From Allodiplogaster sudhausi (lineage: Eukaryota; Nematoda; Chromadorea; Rhabditida; Diplogasteridae), in NCBI GenBank assembly GCA_945643635.1, contig CALZFC010000249.1:80001-144000 (forward strand): a stretch of DNA of 64,000 nucleotides, read 5' to 3'. Made by a program: the position numbers and the translations under genes. The notes beneath the pieces are model-generated. The model was not told the origin of the DNA, did no database searches, and saw only the letters and a program-made list of their open reading frames with translations. Below are positions 1-13,299 of the stretch, in pieces; position 1 is the stretch's first letter, and each line of letters starts with the position of its first letter.

Positions 1-408
1 GCAATACCCGAAAAGAAAAAAAAATTAAATAGAACATCATGAAAGTAACATATATGCTTGTGGCAACAATATACTTTGTTTCCGATATACGTATATTATT
101 CCACCATTGCCAATTCATTGAATTTTTGGCTTTTTTTTTATCCCCGTGGTTTCCCGCTTGCAACCCGGTAATAATTAGTGCATGAGATTGTCGTTCGACG
201 ATCGGTTGATACGGGTTTTTACGAGTAATTTGTCAGCAATTTTTCTTGTCAGAGTCGAGATTGCACGGTTTTTGTTGTTTTTTTTTATTAATTTGCCCAC
301 TTTTTTTTTAAAAAAAATAGTGTTACCATTTTTTTCTTCCTCCCTGACACGAACCCGCAACACCTGGGTGTAGTGGGGGGGGGGGGTTGTCTCAGCCCTC
401 CAGATCGT

Positions 409-531
409 GCTCTCAGACCCATAAGGGGTCTCAGTGGCTGAGAAGTGGTCTCATTGTCTGACCCTAATGGGAATCTCAGTGGCTGAGAAGGGGTCTCAGA
501 CCCATAGGGGGTTTCAGTGGCTGAGAAGGTG
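409..531. repeat. Three-copy hairpin minisatellite
   Basis: Three imperfect copies of 39 to 45 bp lie head to tail, starting near 409, 448 and 493. Each ends with a stretch ending GTGGCTGAGAAG, and TCTCAG-TGG-CTGAGA forms a 6-bp stem with a 3-base loop in copies 1 and 2. A poly-G run sits just upstream (377-387). No protein-like reading is evident. The remaining non-coding part of 1-408 is AT-rich with T and A runs. Confidence 0.75.
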
Positions 532-689
532 GGTCTCAGTGTTTTCTTTTCCGCTCGTGTTTTCCATTTGGTAGTCGTCTCCACAAAAGGCAAACAGAAG
601 ATGCCTTCCTAGCGAGACTTTGCCACTCACGTGTTCCGGGGCAAGAAGAAGACATCTCCTTCTTGAGTTGTCGATGATACTTTATATTC

Positions 690-697
690 TCTCTCTC

Positions 698-730
<33 letters not shown>

Positions 731-1206
731 ATTCTCTTGCTCTCCCTCTCTCCGTCTTTCTTTGGCTTGCGCTTTCATCTTTTTCACTTACTATTTCGCA
801 ATGCTGACCATGAAATCTTTGTGAAATTCTATTTGCTGCAATTTTCATTCGTACAATTTCCCCTTCTTGTTTTTATATCCAACTGCCGTCTTCCCTCTCT
901 TCCCTCGTTTTCTTCCCGTCTCTGCGATTCTCGCAATCTCTTTGTTATTTCTCTGTCTATCTTTCTCTCACTTTCCATCTTTCTCTCTCTCGCTCTCTCT
1001 TTTCTCTCTCTCTCTCCCTCTTTCTCTCTGTCAAATCGAGTTACTTCATGCCAGCTTCCTCTGCTATCTTTCATATTGTAATCGCCCGTGCGCGTGACGG
1101 TCAAATGCGTTTTGGCCTTGTGAATACCCTGTGGGGGCCGCCGCTTTTGAGGAAGATCTCCGGATCCTCTTCATTGGTTTGGGGATCGAGCGGATGGGAA
1201 AGGAAA

Positions 1207-1238
<32 letters not shown>

Positions 1239-2080
1239 AGAGAGGGAAAGAAAGAGAGAGAGAAAGAGCGAGGGGCGAAGACGCAGAGAAAGGAATGAAG
1301 CTCGACAACCTCTTCTTGCAGTTCGACGAGCATCGGCTGGACGGTCGAGGAGACTCGGGCCGCGTGTCGGGCCACTGATCGAGTTTCAGATGAGGACACT
1401 TACGAGAGAGAGCAAGAGAGAGAGAGAGAGAGTGAGATAGAGAAAGGGAGAGAGAGGGTGAAAGAGAGTGAGAAAGAGAGATAGAGAAAGGGAGATAGAG
1501 AGAAAGAGATGGAGGGCGAGAGAAAAATAAGACACACTTATAGTTAAATGCACAAAGACACAGAAGACATGCTGACACCACGCCGCAAATTGGAAGAGCG
1601 TGCAAGAACGGAGGTGAAAGTCTCTTAGGATACAAGCATCTAGAATATAAGAATCAGATGAGAGAGACCGAACAGTAGAGAGGGCGGAGAAAATGGAGTG
1701 CAAGAGGGCAGAGAGAGAGAGACCGAAAGAGCGACAGATAAAGGGGAGAGAGAGGGGGAGAGAGAGGGGGAGAGGGGGAGAGAGAGGGGGAGAGAGGGAG
1801 AGAGTGAGAGAAGGGAAGAGACAATGCAAGCTAGACAGCACCCGCGCTGCAGCTGTTGGTGTCACGGTTCTCTGCTTGCTTCTCTAACCCCCCCTCCCCC
1901 CCACTCCAGAATCCCATCACAGCAACGTCCATTAAATGCGTGCGCGACGGCTGTCATGTTTCTTTATTTTCTTTATCTCTTTCTCTAACTCTCTTTCTCT
2001 CTCGATCTCTCTTGTTTCTCTCCTTTTCTCTCTTCCTCTCTCTCTCTTCTTCTCCACTCTCTCTCTCTCTAGCTCTCTAA
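690..2080. repeat. Alternating CT and GA microsatellite block
   Basis: Pyrimidine-rich runs (690-760, 950-1030) are followed by purine-rich runs (1200-1270, 1400-1520, 1700-1830) and pyrimidine again (1965-2080). Short unique islands separate them. The open frames here encode only Ser/Leu/Phe or Arg/Glu runs, the signature of CT and GA repeats, so no gene is called. 2080-2460 is unique sequence in which I see no gene. Confidence 0.85.
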
Positions 2081-2534
2081 ACTTGCCATCGACTATGTTT
2101 CATGTCGTGCTTTCGAATTAATGTCCTAAATGTCTTCTCCTGATCGACATATGAACAGATGTACTTGGATATCAAGTTTGTTTACGAGCGCCTTGGGGCC
2201 TTGGCTCTTATTTCTTTTGGTTTTTCTCTTCTTCTTTTGCATTTTTCGCCGTTCGTTCACATTTGCGTCGTGAGCCTGTCATTTTGTTATTTTGTTCTCT
2301 TTTATGTGTTCTATCTCTTCCTTCGCTCATTGACAGCCATGCTCATTCTCAGTTTATTCGCTCATTCCGCGTGCTCGTTTAAACTTGCATTCTTGGTCCC
2401 GAAACGATGAGTAGCCAAGGTTACTGTGGCTTGTTTTTTTATTCGCCACACATTGGTTGTACATTTGCAGAACTTCTACCCGGCTTCAATAGGCGGCGGC
2501 CACGCACACAACGTTCCGTATTGTTTGCGGCTTA

Positions 2535-2578
2535 ACCGCGACGCGACCGCAACGCAACCACAACGCTACCGCGACGCG
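2535..2578 (+). repeat. Four 11-bp repeats just before the channel start codon
   Basis: Four tandem 11-mers of the form ACCRCRACGCN end 2 bases before the ATG at 2581. They lie in the presumed 5' untranslated region, downstream of a possible acceptor (TTTGCAG, ending 2470) that could serve a first intron or trans-splicing. Function is unknown. Confidence 0.7.
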
Positions 2579-2580
2579 TC

Positions 2581-3125
2581 ATGCTTTGGCTGACGTCACC
2601 GCTGCTGCTACTCGCATCGATCGGCAGTGTCGCGGCAGTCGAAGACGTCGCCTTCACTCCGCTGACACGAGAGTTCCTGAAGAAGATCAAGAATGACGAC
2701 GTGTATAATCGCTACGCGACTCCGACACAATACGACGGTGTTTATTTTGGCTTTTTTTGCATTCGAAAAAAAATTATTTAAAAAAAACTAAACAGCTTCT
2801 TCAACTATCGATTATTTAAGTTGGATATTTTTCTTAAAGTATCTTGTAGGTCAAAAGGTGGCTTATAGAATGATAAGAAGGGGAAGCTAGCTAGCATTCA
2901 CTATCAAAAATTTATGCTTTTGAGTTTATCGCATGAAGAGAGCATAATATTGGATATTTTGATTTCTTATTTGATAAATGCAATAATTATTTTGATATTG
3001 GGGGGGGGTAATTTTTTGAAAAAAAAAACAATGTTTTTGCTGAACAAATTGCTTAAATGTGAAGCATTTCCCTTTTCTCGTATTATCTTCTCTCAATTTG
3101 TACTCTCTCTTTCTCTTAATCACCC

Positions 3126-3156
<31 letters not shown>

Positions 3157-5093
3157 TTCCCTGTGTTCGCTTTCAACCTTTCCTACCGCAAAACTCCCAA
3201 ACGCTTGTAGATAACGTTTCAAAACATGTCAACGCCGTAATAATACTCATCGTCCTAGTTCATATAAAAAAACAGTATTTTCTCAGCAGAATATTAGATT
3301 CAAATTAGATTTAGATTTAGATCTTTAAATTTTTTTCTTTCCATTAAAATATCTCTCTGCCTGCTCTACAGTACAACTACACTTTGTAGAATATGTCCGG
3401 AGACATGGAGCAGGTACAGTCAAGGTGTGAACGCCGGGAAGAGAGGGTGAGAGGAGCTGTGAAATAGAAAGTGATCTTTAAATTCGCGCCTTTTTCTGAA
3501 AACAATCTTGATCAATACAAAATTATTGATCCGTTCAGTATTATGGAATGCTAAAAGGAAAAGATTCAATTCAAAATATTTACAGCTCCTCCCGATTCAG
3601 GCTCTTTTGCTTCTTCTTTTACTTTACTGCTTCTGCTTTCTGTAACAAGTGTCTAATGCTTCGGAACGTCTGGCTGAGCACGCTTCTCGCTTATTGAGCA
3701 TGCCACGAAATGATAAGAAAAAAAACATCAAAAAATTTTGTTGTTGTTGGTACTCGATCCAGGGACGAAACAAGTACATTTTTTCTACGAAAAACAAAAA
3801 CTTTAAAAAACTTTCCAGTGCAAAAATGCATGATATTTATGTACATCTTAGGCTTCTTAGGTTTCTCTCCGCTTCTCGCACGTTCTCTCTCCTCTGTCCG
3901 CTACTTTGACACTCTCCTCTTTTCTCCCGTTCTCTTCTGATGTTCTTTTAACGTCCGTTTCCGTTCTCCTCCTATCTTACGGAATCGCTCAAATTAAGGA
4001 TGTTTTGAGGCGATGAAGAACAGTTGTCTCCGTAAATGAAATCTTGGAAAAGACGGAACTTTAAAGATATCGATACATAGTCCGTCATAAAGTTTTGAGA
4101 CATTACATTAATTCAGAAAAAAAGTTTACTTGGTTAATATCGAAAAGTGATTTCCTAGAAAATTGAATTTCAGTCCGAATTTTGTTTGGCAATTTTTTTT
4201 TTCTCAATCTTTCCCACGCTTTCTGTGGACGTTTATTGTCGTATCATAAAATCCCTTTGAAAGTGAGAATTTTTGGCACTATTTTATTTCACTATTATTT
4301 CACTATCGATTGTTTTATTTCTTCATTTCTTCACATTTTCTCTTCTTACTTTTTTTCTTTCTTACTCTCTTTCTCTCTCCTACACACAGAGAAAATGATC
4401 ATTTTTCATGCAATTTTAAGAATAGAAAAAGAATGCTGATTTTTTCTCTGTGTGCTCTCTCTCTCTCTAATATTCACTTCTAGTGAGAGATTCGGTGTGC
4501 GAGTGTAGATGTAGCGATGTGAAGAAAACAAATATTTAAAAAAAAATCAATAATTCCAGGAATCACAACGAACGTCTCGCTCTCCATGTACATTGAAGGC
4601 ATCTCTTCGTTTCGCGCACAAACCATGGACTTCCAACTCGACATGTACTTCCAGCAGGTACATTTATACTGAATGGTGGAAAAGTAGGCCCATTAATTAC
4701 ATTTTTAATTAATGATTGGCATATTATCATGATGGATTAATCTGTTATTTTAAGCACATAACATGTGTTTTTTTTTTAAATTTATTTGGTGACTTAAAAT
4801 AAATTTATTGACAAAATATTGCCTATAGGAGACTGAGAATAGTCTTTTTTATAGAAGTAGGAACAAACTAACGAAAATGACATCTTTGAGATTTGATTCT
4901 GCGCAAAGGAATATGAACCGTGCTTTCCAAAAACATAACTGAATAAGAATAGTTTTTTTAATGCGGCTCATGGTTAATCAAAAGAGCCATGCTTTTTTAA
5001 AAGTTTTTATGGGAAGCAAGAAGAGAGAATATAGAAGAGAGAGAGAGAGAGCGAGAGAGAGACAAGGAGAGATAGATGGAGAGAGGGAGAAAT

Positions 5094-5139
<46 letters not shown>

Positions 5140-5371
5140 GTACAGTTTACATTGTGTGTGCTCTTTTGTTACTTTGCCTCAATTCTTTTTTGCTTTTTAA
5201 GCGGGGCCTTCCTTTTTTTGGTGGCGACATACTATCTAATTCTGATATATCCGCTTCGGGAGATGGGGCTTTCCCCGTTGCCAGGTTTCTCCTTTCTCCT
5301 TCTTCTTCGAGCTCCTTGCTTTTCTACATTTTCTTATGTTACCTTGCCGGTCTAACCCTCTCTTTCTCTTG

Positions 5372-5433
<62 letters not shown>

Positions 5434-5579
5434 TCTGTCTTCCTCCCTCTCTCTCTGTCCTCATGTAAAAGGTTGCACGGCTATCGGCTTGCTTCATCGT
5501 TGCAAATGTGCGAGTTGAGGACGCGAGGGAGCGAGCGGCGAACAGCTGCTGCACCATCTTAGGGAAGCGAGAGGGAAGA

Positions 5580-5622
<43 letters not shown>

Positions 5623-5967
5623 AGAGAGGAAGAGGGAGAGAACGATAGGGAAAGAAAGAGAGTGAGAGGGATAGGATGGGAAAAGGAGAGTGAAAGGGAA
5701 CGAGATTGAGAGAGAGTGAGAGAGAGAAAGATTGAAAAAGGGAGAGCGAGAGGGAGGGAGAGAAATAGAGAGAGAGAGAAGTTAAAGAGAGACATAGCTT
5801 TCAAGACATATAATGGCTAGTGTATAATTCGAAAGGTCTCCAGGCATGTGCGGTGCGCGAATGCTTAGTGAGGCATGTGGGGAAGAAAGGCGGATAATAC
5901 ATGTGAAAGTTGTGGCAGCAATATGAGGAGGAGGGGTGAGGGAGGGAAAAGAGAAAAGGAGGAGAGT

Positions 5968-6013
<46 letters not shown>

Positions 6014-7942
6014 CATGGTGACAGAGTAAGGAAAGGGAGAGATAGAGAGAGCGGACGAGTGAGAAAGAAAGGTAAAGTATGAGTGAGAGAGTCAGAGAGA
6101 GAGAGGGAGAGAGAGAGAGTGCGCTGACAATGAGAGGACGACATAGTGAGATAGTAAGAGAGAGAGAGAGAGTGAGGGGGAGAGAGAAAGAGAGTGAAAG
6201 AATGAAGCAGACAGTTTCGCTGCGTGGGCTCGTTGGACGATGTGTCAGGATCTACATGAACACGTCTCGTTCAGAATGCAGCATGCATATATTTACATGC
6301 TAGCGGAACGAGGGTGATAAAGGAAGTAAACAGTGAGAAGCTAGCATTAGAAAGAAAAGGGAGAGAGAGAAAAAAAGAGAGAGGGGGAGAGAGAGAGGAG
6401 AGAGGGAGATGGGACAGAGAGAGAGAGTCTGTTAGAGAAAGAGAGAGCCTGGAAGTGAGAGAGGGAGGTTGGAGAGAGAGTGACAATGAGTGATAGATCT
6501 ACAACTATATCTTTGCATTGTTCTGCACGCATGCACAAAGGGAAAATTCGTATTTATTTACCTAGTAGATTGATATATGCAGCTGAAGGTTCAATTGAAT
6601 CAGAAGGTGGAATTTGTATTGACAAAAGCTTTTTATTACAAAAATCAATAGGCCAAAAGTGATATGAGAAATATTTTAACATTTTTCGTTAATAATTATC
6701 ACAACATCACAATATTTCTGTCAAATTAATGTGTACAGTACAATATACAATATACTATTTAATTTTTATCTTTTCCATATGTTGACTTATCGATTAATAT
6801 ATAAATTGATGCACAATAAATGAAAAAAAAATGTTCTTGTCAATAATTAATATACTTGTCAGTAGATAGGAAACAATAGTTTAGGAAAATTGAAAAAAAA
6901 ACTGAATTATTACTTTTATATCTTTCTTACAGGACTGGATGGACCATCGACTCGCACACAATGGCACTGCTCCGATTCTCGTCAAGGATAAGGCCGTCTT
7001 TAAGCAGGTTTGTATGAAGAGAAAAATTTGAGGTAAAAAGAAATAATTTTTCTATTTTCTTTTAACTATCTCACTCATTCTCTGTCTGTCTGTCTGTCTC
7101 TCCCTCTCTCTCTCTCTCTCTGTCTCTCTTTCTCTCTCTCTCTATTTCTCTCTTTCTTCCTCTCTCTTTCTTTCTCTCTCTCTCTCTATCTCAGATGTGG
7201 CATCCGGACGTGTACTTTGCGAACGCCCGCTCGGCCTCCTTCCAGCACATCACCGACGACAACTTCCTCGTGTGGATCTATCCGAACGGACGCGTCTGGT
7301 ACGACTGCAGGTATGAAGAATCGGCTTACAGTATCCTTTCATTTACTAAAAAAACTTTACTATGTTATGTATTTTAGCATTTTCATATACATGTGTTCAT
7401 ATTTTCGCCTTTATTTGAATTATGTATGTCACCTTTAAGTGATCGTTAAAAGCTGTATCCTAATTCTTCGTGAAACAGATCACCCCCTGCAGAAAACACT
7501 TATATAAGATATAAAAAAAACGCCTGTTTCTAAAATATGATGAAATCGCATTCCGTTGTTGCGTTGTTTTGCCAACGAAGAAAAGGCGCGTCATAATTAC
7601 TTATGTTTTCCCTTTTGCTTCTCTCCTTTAATTTTATTGTTTCAAAACAATTTACAGAAACAATCTACGAATTAGTGATTTTTAAATCTTTTTTTTACTC
7701 AAAGGAAGGAACACCTTTTCTTATTTATATTATATTTTTTAGAATATCAGCGTCAATCATGTGCGATATGAATCTCTGGAAGTTTCCGCTCGACTCGCAA
7801 GAATGCAACATGCGCATTTTGAGCTGTCAGTCTCTGCCTTTCTGTCTAAGGACTAAAATAATAAATTGTTAAATCAGTCTTACGGCAACAGTGGGTACAG
7901 CGGGAACACTGTATTTGCAATGGTTAGATGTAAAAGTAAGAT

Positions 7943-7986
<44 letters not shown>

Positions 7987-10900
7987 CGGAACTATCGATT
8001 AAGAAAAGCAAATGATCTACATCTGACTCACTCTCAGATGCTTATCCGGAGTCACAACTTCGTTTGCTGTGGACCGAGCGAGAGGAGCTGACTCCAATCG
8101 AGGTATAGGTCTTTTTTTTTCTGCATCTTTTGTTGATTGATTTCCTGCACTCGAGACACATATGGATATTTCCGCCTATATTATCACTTGATTTTCTGAA
8201 AGGCATACGAATTTTTTGTGTAAATAAAAATTATATTATTGTTATTCTTGCATAACAAAACATGGGCATTCATTCAATCAGGTGAATCCGGACATTCAAA
8301 TGCCCGACATGCACTTGATCGCCGTCGAAAAGGGCCTCTGCAACGGCACGTACGCAACCGGTTAGCCTTTTTAAGGAAATGTTTTTTAAATGTTAATTAA
8401 TTACTCGAAAAAAATAAGTAAAAAATAAATAAATAAAGGTGTCTGGAGCTGCCTGACGGCCATCTTCCGTGTCGAGCGGCAAAAGATGCATCACGTCACG
8501 CAGACGTACGTGCCGACCGGGCTCATCGTCGTCATTTCGTGGTCACTTTTTAGAATTTGACGACATTTACTAAAGACCTTAATAACATCACAAGTCAATT
8601 CTTTGCAAAAGAAAATATTGGCCATGCGCATTTTTTTGACGACCGACAACTATCAAAACGAAATTCCATCAACCACAGACAACTTTGACTTAATCTATTT
8701 TAACTTAATAAATAAAGATAAAATAACGAGAAAAAAACAATAAAAAACATGGACAATTGAAAAAATAATAGTAAATATATAATGAATATAATAAACCTTA
8801 CTCGTCGAAAGGTTCAACTTCTGGTTGGATGTCGACTCGGCACCCGCACGTGTTTCTCTCTCAATCACGACACTTCTCACCATCTCGACGCAGGTTTATT
8901 TTTAGTTTATATTTAAAGTTTTAACTTTTTATGTATATATATATTTTTAATGTAAATAAGGCGAAATAGACCCGCGAATCATGCGATGCGCTCAGGGGAG
9001 TTCTCTTAAGACGTGCTTGATTGTGAAATCCGCCGGTTTTCACCCTATGATCTGTTATAATAAACGCATCTCATTGTCAAAATTATTTTAGTTTGCTACG
9101 CTGCAAGATTTTAAGATTTTTGAAATCAACTTATAATTTGAATTCTCGAAAAAAAAGATTTCTTAAGAAAAAACTATTTTAAAAAAAAGTAAGAAATAAG
9201 AGAAAATTTTAAGGGAAATTTTTAAAAAGAGAGAAAAAAAAAGTATAATGACATTTTTTCCCCTACACAGGCGAACGCTGTGAAGCTCGCGCTCCCCGAA
9301 GTGTCCTACATGAAGGCAATCGACGTCTGGATGGGCTCTTGCATGGTTCGAATAATATTTTTTGTACCAATCTCTTTTAAATACATATAAAGATTTAAAA
9401 AAACTATCCACTTTGAACGGTTTTATTTTAATATTTTTTCAACAATAGCTGTTAATCGAGAAAAGCATAATTTTATTCATTAAATGAAATAACCCTTTAA
9501 GGCCTTCGTCTTCGGTGTTATGATCGAGTTCACGATCTGCCACTTTGCAAAGAATCAGGTTTCAATCTTTTCCTTCCTTAATTAATAAGGAATTATTTTA
9601 ATTGGCGTTTCTTTTTAAAGGTTTTTTTCTGTAATAATGTAGGTGTGCTTGTTTGTGTTGATTATAACGTCGTGAGTGGAAGACGTTTTTCTTTCATTTT
9701 GTTTTCATTTTTCACACTAAGAGACCACTATAACAATTTAGCAACTTCTCGAAAAACAAACAGCCTCTGAAATTTCGTCGCTGTATTGAACGAGTACATT
9801 AATGCCTAAATCGATTCAATAGACAAGAAAAAAATCTATGAAAATAACAAAATTGATGACTTAGAACATCCTGACAATTAGTTTATGAAAAGTTTTAATA
9901 ATGTGGCCTCGTTGCGGCGCCGCTCGTGAGGGGGGGGGGGCGTGAGTATGTAGTTAGAACTTTCTCTTCTTGCTCTACAGGAGCTTACAAGACGTGAAAA
10001 GCAGCCGAATCTGATTGTGGACACTGCTTTGTCGACACTTTTTGGCGCTTCAAGAGACGTCGACGACTTGGTAACCCGTTTTTATAAATTAAGATCACGC
10101 AAATTAATTAAATGATAAAGATAATTAATTTAATTAACTTACTTCATTAAAGATTTTATAAAATAAATAAAATTTTCCATTATTATTTTTCGCACATTGT
10201 TGCGTTTTCACTTATACATTTAAATGCAATACTAACGCTCCTTTGTGCTTGCTGTCTGTGCTTTCTTTTTTTCTTTTTTTTGTCTGCTCGCTGCCTGCAA
10301 ATTAGTTATCTTGCGGTTAAATGATCAAAAAGCTCACTTTTGAATTCGCGCCTTTTCGCCTGACTAAACTGCCAGAGAACAAGTTGTTTAGAGAGGCTCG
10401 ACAACGATAGCCAGGAATTTTCTTCTTTTTCTCCTTCACGTTTAATGGCGTGCGTTTATATTTCGGTGGCTTTTTCCTTGGAAACGTTAATGATTTCTTC
10501 ATAGGATCATCTGTTAAATTTGCACGAGGGCATGTAATGACTGTCTGATATTCTGATTGGTTCTTTTTAAAGAGCAACTTGCATGAGTGCAGCATGTAAC
10601 CACTTGCGATTGGGTGCTTTATACTCGCTTGTCATCGCTCTCTCCCTCTCTCTCTGTCTCTTTCTTTTTCTCCTTCGTTCTCTCTCTCCCTCTTTCTCTC
10701 TCTATTCTTCACTCTCCCGCTTCTTCCTTTTTCTCTCTCCCTGTTTCTCTATACACTCTCTCTCTCCCTCTCTTTCTCTCTCTCGCCCCCTCTTCAGTCT
10801 CTCCTGATGCCGTTCCGTCTGACTGCTCATCGCAGTACTCCGATGCCTCGTCGGCCGCTCTTCCCTCGCTCTACTCCGCCTCTCTCTTCTCCGCCCTCTC

Positions 10901-12204
10901 GCGCCACTTCGCCACCTCAGCCATTAAGGCTCTGCCGAAGAGTATGGCATTCTAGAGACAAACGATAAAATCTATCAAAAATTTCATAATCAATAACGCA
11001 CATTTTCTCTAATCGATAAATATATCAATTTTTACGATCCCTAAAATCTGCCTTTTTTCGAAACGCTAACATTAATCAAAAAAATTTGCCAAGCAATCAA
11101 ACATTTGACATTTTTTTTAAATCGATAACGTAAATTTTACCCCAGAAAATATGCATCCGTCCATTCATGCACAGTCTACTTCTTTCTCTCTTTTTTAAAA
11201 ATCAATCTTTCATCTTCCGCCTTTTTCCGCTTGCAATAACAACACTTCCGCACGCGTATCTGCATGGCTTTATTATTTTCTTGCTTTATTTATTTGACAA
11301 AGAAGAGTTCAAACTACAAAAGTGTTTGCGAGCTGCTTTTGCTTTTAAAAAAAATGCTTTAAAATATAAAAATTAAATGTATAATTTATATATTTACTAT
11401 ACAGGAAGACGAGAAAATTAATTAAGTAATTAGTCTTATTATCAAAAAAAAATGACAAAATACAGACAGACGAAGACTTACTCGGCGCCAACAACAATAA
11501 CGACGAACATCGCGAGCAGCACATCGCGCTGAACATTCTGAACAACACCGAAGCCGCCGAGCCTCGGTTGCGCGCACTCAATGAAGTCGAGCGAAATGGC
11601 ACAAAGTTAGTGAGACAAGAAGTGAGCTCGGCCATAGGTTTCCCCAAATCCCATCCGCATTCGCGGTCTCTCACCACCGATTTAAATAAACATTGTATTT
11701 GCCATGCCGAATGTTGGGTGATTAAATGGGTGATAATGAACAGTATAATAATTCTCGCAGATATTTCGTCGGTCACGACCGACTGCGACGCGTTCGCTCG
11801 AAGCCGAGCTTTGGCCGGATAAGACAGCAGGTATACATCAAAGGAAGCTTAAAGGAGACAAAAAAACTCGCATTTGAATTCGCGCTTTTTTCCCTGACAG
11901 ACTACTTTAGCGATACGACTTATTTGTTTCGTTTCGAGAAAATTGTGAGTTCTATTTTTAAAAAAAACTAATCAAAATATTCGCAAATTCAAAATATGAC
12001 AAAAATTTTTGTTTTAAAATTTCCGCTTTTTCTCTCTAGACCGTAATGGCATCTCGACGAGCGTTGAATTGGACGCGCACGCTGCGCAACTTGCGTGGGA
12101 GGCGCGTCGCGCAGCGAATTGACGAAAAGTGCCGAATCGTCTTCCCCATCATGTTCATTCTGTTCAACATTATCTACTGGAACTTCTACCTGGTGTTCAA
12201 CTAG
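2581..12204 (+). CDS. Cys-loop ligand-gated anion channel subunit
   Basis: This is a subunit of a pentameric ligand-gated ion channel at the plasma membrane, closest in feel to invertebrate glutamate- or acetylcholine-gated chloride channels. Proposed exons are 2581-2737, 4560-4657, 6933-7007, 7195-7310, 7743-7825, 8038-8102, 8282-8360, 8439-8541, 8812-8893, 9271-9345, 9502-9558, 9981-10070, 10836-10941, 11470-11605, 11761-11830 and 12040-12204. Phases agree throughout and give about 518 aa. Visible features are a leucine-rich signal peptide (about residues 1-19), DFQLDMYFQQDW, a Cys-loop with exactly 13 residues between cysteines (exon 5), a second Cys pair (GLCNGT...WSC), PAR before M2, an M2-M3 link LPEVSYMKAID, a Ser-rich then Arg-rich M3-M4 loop, and M4 ending in the stop at 12202-12204. 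The PAR motif predicts anion selectivity. Ligand cannot be told. The loop exons (10836-11830) are the least certain; the first could instead begin at 10798. Confidence 0.93.
3090..3160 (+). repeat. CT microsatellite in channel intron 1
   Basis: Intron 1 (2738-4559) carries a CT run here and again near 4330-4480, plus one copy of the dispersed AATTCGCGC repeat at about 3481. No exon-like segment with good codon composition was seen in the intron. Confidence 0.75.
5030..6480. repeat. GA/CT/GA microsatellite block in channel intron 2
   Basis: Intron 2 (4658-6932) holds GA runs (5037-5134), CT (5365-5460, including a TTTC sub-run near 5400-5430) and long GA runs (5580-5790, 5960-6210, 6355-6480). 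The CT tract can pair with the GA tracts on the same strand. Open frames in both directions are repeat translations. Confidence 0.85.
7040..7193 (+). repeat. CT-rich tract ending at an acceptor site
   Basis: A TCTG/CT-rich microsatellite (about 7075-7193) runs straight into the CAG acceptor of channel exon 4 at 7195, so it acts as an unusually long polypyrimidine tract. Confidence 0.7.
7947..7982. repeat. (TA)n microsatellite
   Basis: Uninterrupted TA dinucleotides lie in the intron between the Cys-loop exon and the next channel exon. A second long (TA)n tract is at 27436-27478 in an intron of the zinc transporter. Confidence 0.9.
10331..10385 (+). repeat. Dispersed AATTCGCGC repeat
   Basis: The core AATTCGCGCYTTTT followed by a TGA-containing tail recurs at about 3481, 10340, 11878 and 42899. 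The last three share CCTGAC or CCTGACT after the core. Three copies lie in introns of the channel gene and one in the far repeat region, which suggests a short interspersed element. Ends were not determined. Confidence 0.6.
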
Positions 12205-13290
12205 TCTCCGTTCGGTCCGGTCCTCTCATCTTGTCAGATTTATACATAAGTAGTCACCATTGAAGGTGTATTCTCTGACCCCGAGCGGTCGACTCCGCAG
12301 TTTACTCTCACCCGAATACGGGTGGCAGGCAATCTGGTGCATATTTGCTTTAGCAACTCTCTCAAATTGCTTTCTTCTCCTTGACCTGGATCATTGGTGG
12401 TTCATTCTCTACTTCTTTTTGCTGTTCGATAACCACCTTTTTCTTAAAGTACAATAACATCTGCTAAGTAGCCACATATATCACGGATTTAAATCTTTTA
12501 CTTAAATGCATACATATGTAATTTTTCTAGTCTGCTCTATTTTATAGCTGCAAAAATGCTAGACTTTTTCATATGTGTTTATTGATTGGTGATTGCATGC
12601 AAATCTTCTCTTCTTTTGTGCTCAGCAATTTCTTCGGGTCATTCTGACAAATATATTTTTCTCTCTTTTTTCTCTCTCTTCCTATTGCGAGGGCTTCAGT
12701 TGAGTGTGCCTGATATCCTTTTTTAACTAATTTTTTTAAAGGAATTTTGTAGATTCTTTTAATTCAACAACTGTGCGAATCTCGTGTCGCCTTACATTAC
12801 TCGGAGAGTTTGTCACGCCTCAGTTTTCTCTCTCGAATTTTGAATAGTATTTTTTTGCATTACTGTTCATGAAACTTCAACGATCTCATAATTGTTTGAC
12901 AATAGTTCTTTATATACGTAAATAACTAATATATTTTGGCATTTTTAATTTGTCATTTAGCTCGCTTTATTCGCTGCATGCCTATAGACAAATCGAGATC
13001 TTATGCCCGGGTGCGCCTTCTTCTCTCTCATCTTCCTCCCATTTCCCATATTTTACCTTTTTCGCCTCCCACGATATTCGGTGCAATAAGAAAGTGCATT
13101 TTTAGTGTGTTTTCAGTCGCACGCTCCACGACATTTCCTAATCGAACATATCGACTACTTTTCTATGATTTTGATATCCGCTTGTCCGCAGGTGATAAAG
13201 TAGGCAAGTGCAATACAATTTCTGTGTACACCGATATTTCAGTTTGAAATTTTTTGTAAAGAATCGCATTAATACTGAAAAGAACATCTA
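12205..13290. other. Intergenic stretch without a visible gene
   Basis: This AT-rich stretch downstream of the channel stop contains only short frames without homology that I recognise, such as a hydrophobic one at 12260-12457. No clear AATAAA polyadenylation signal close to the stop was found. Confidence 0.6.
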
Positions 13291-13299
13291 CACGCAGAA

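Noticed and set aside
340..366. B-box-like GGTTCGTGTC on the minus strand as a tRNA
   Set aside because: No A-box at the right distance and no acceptor stem pairing were found.
12260..12457. Hydrophobic 65-codon frame after the channel stop
   Set aside because: The channel M4 and stop at 12202-12204 are well placed; this frame has no splice link and no family resemblance.
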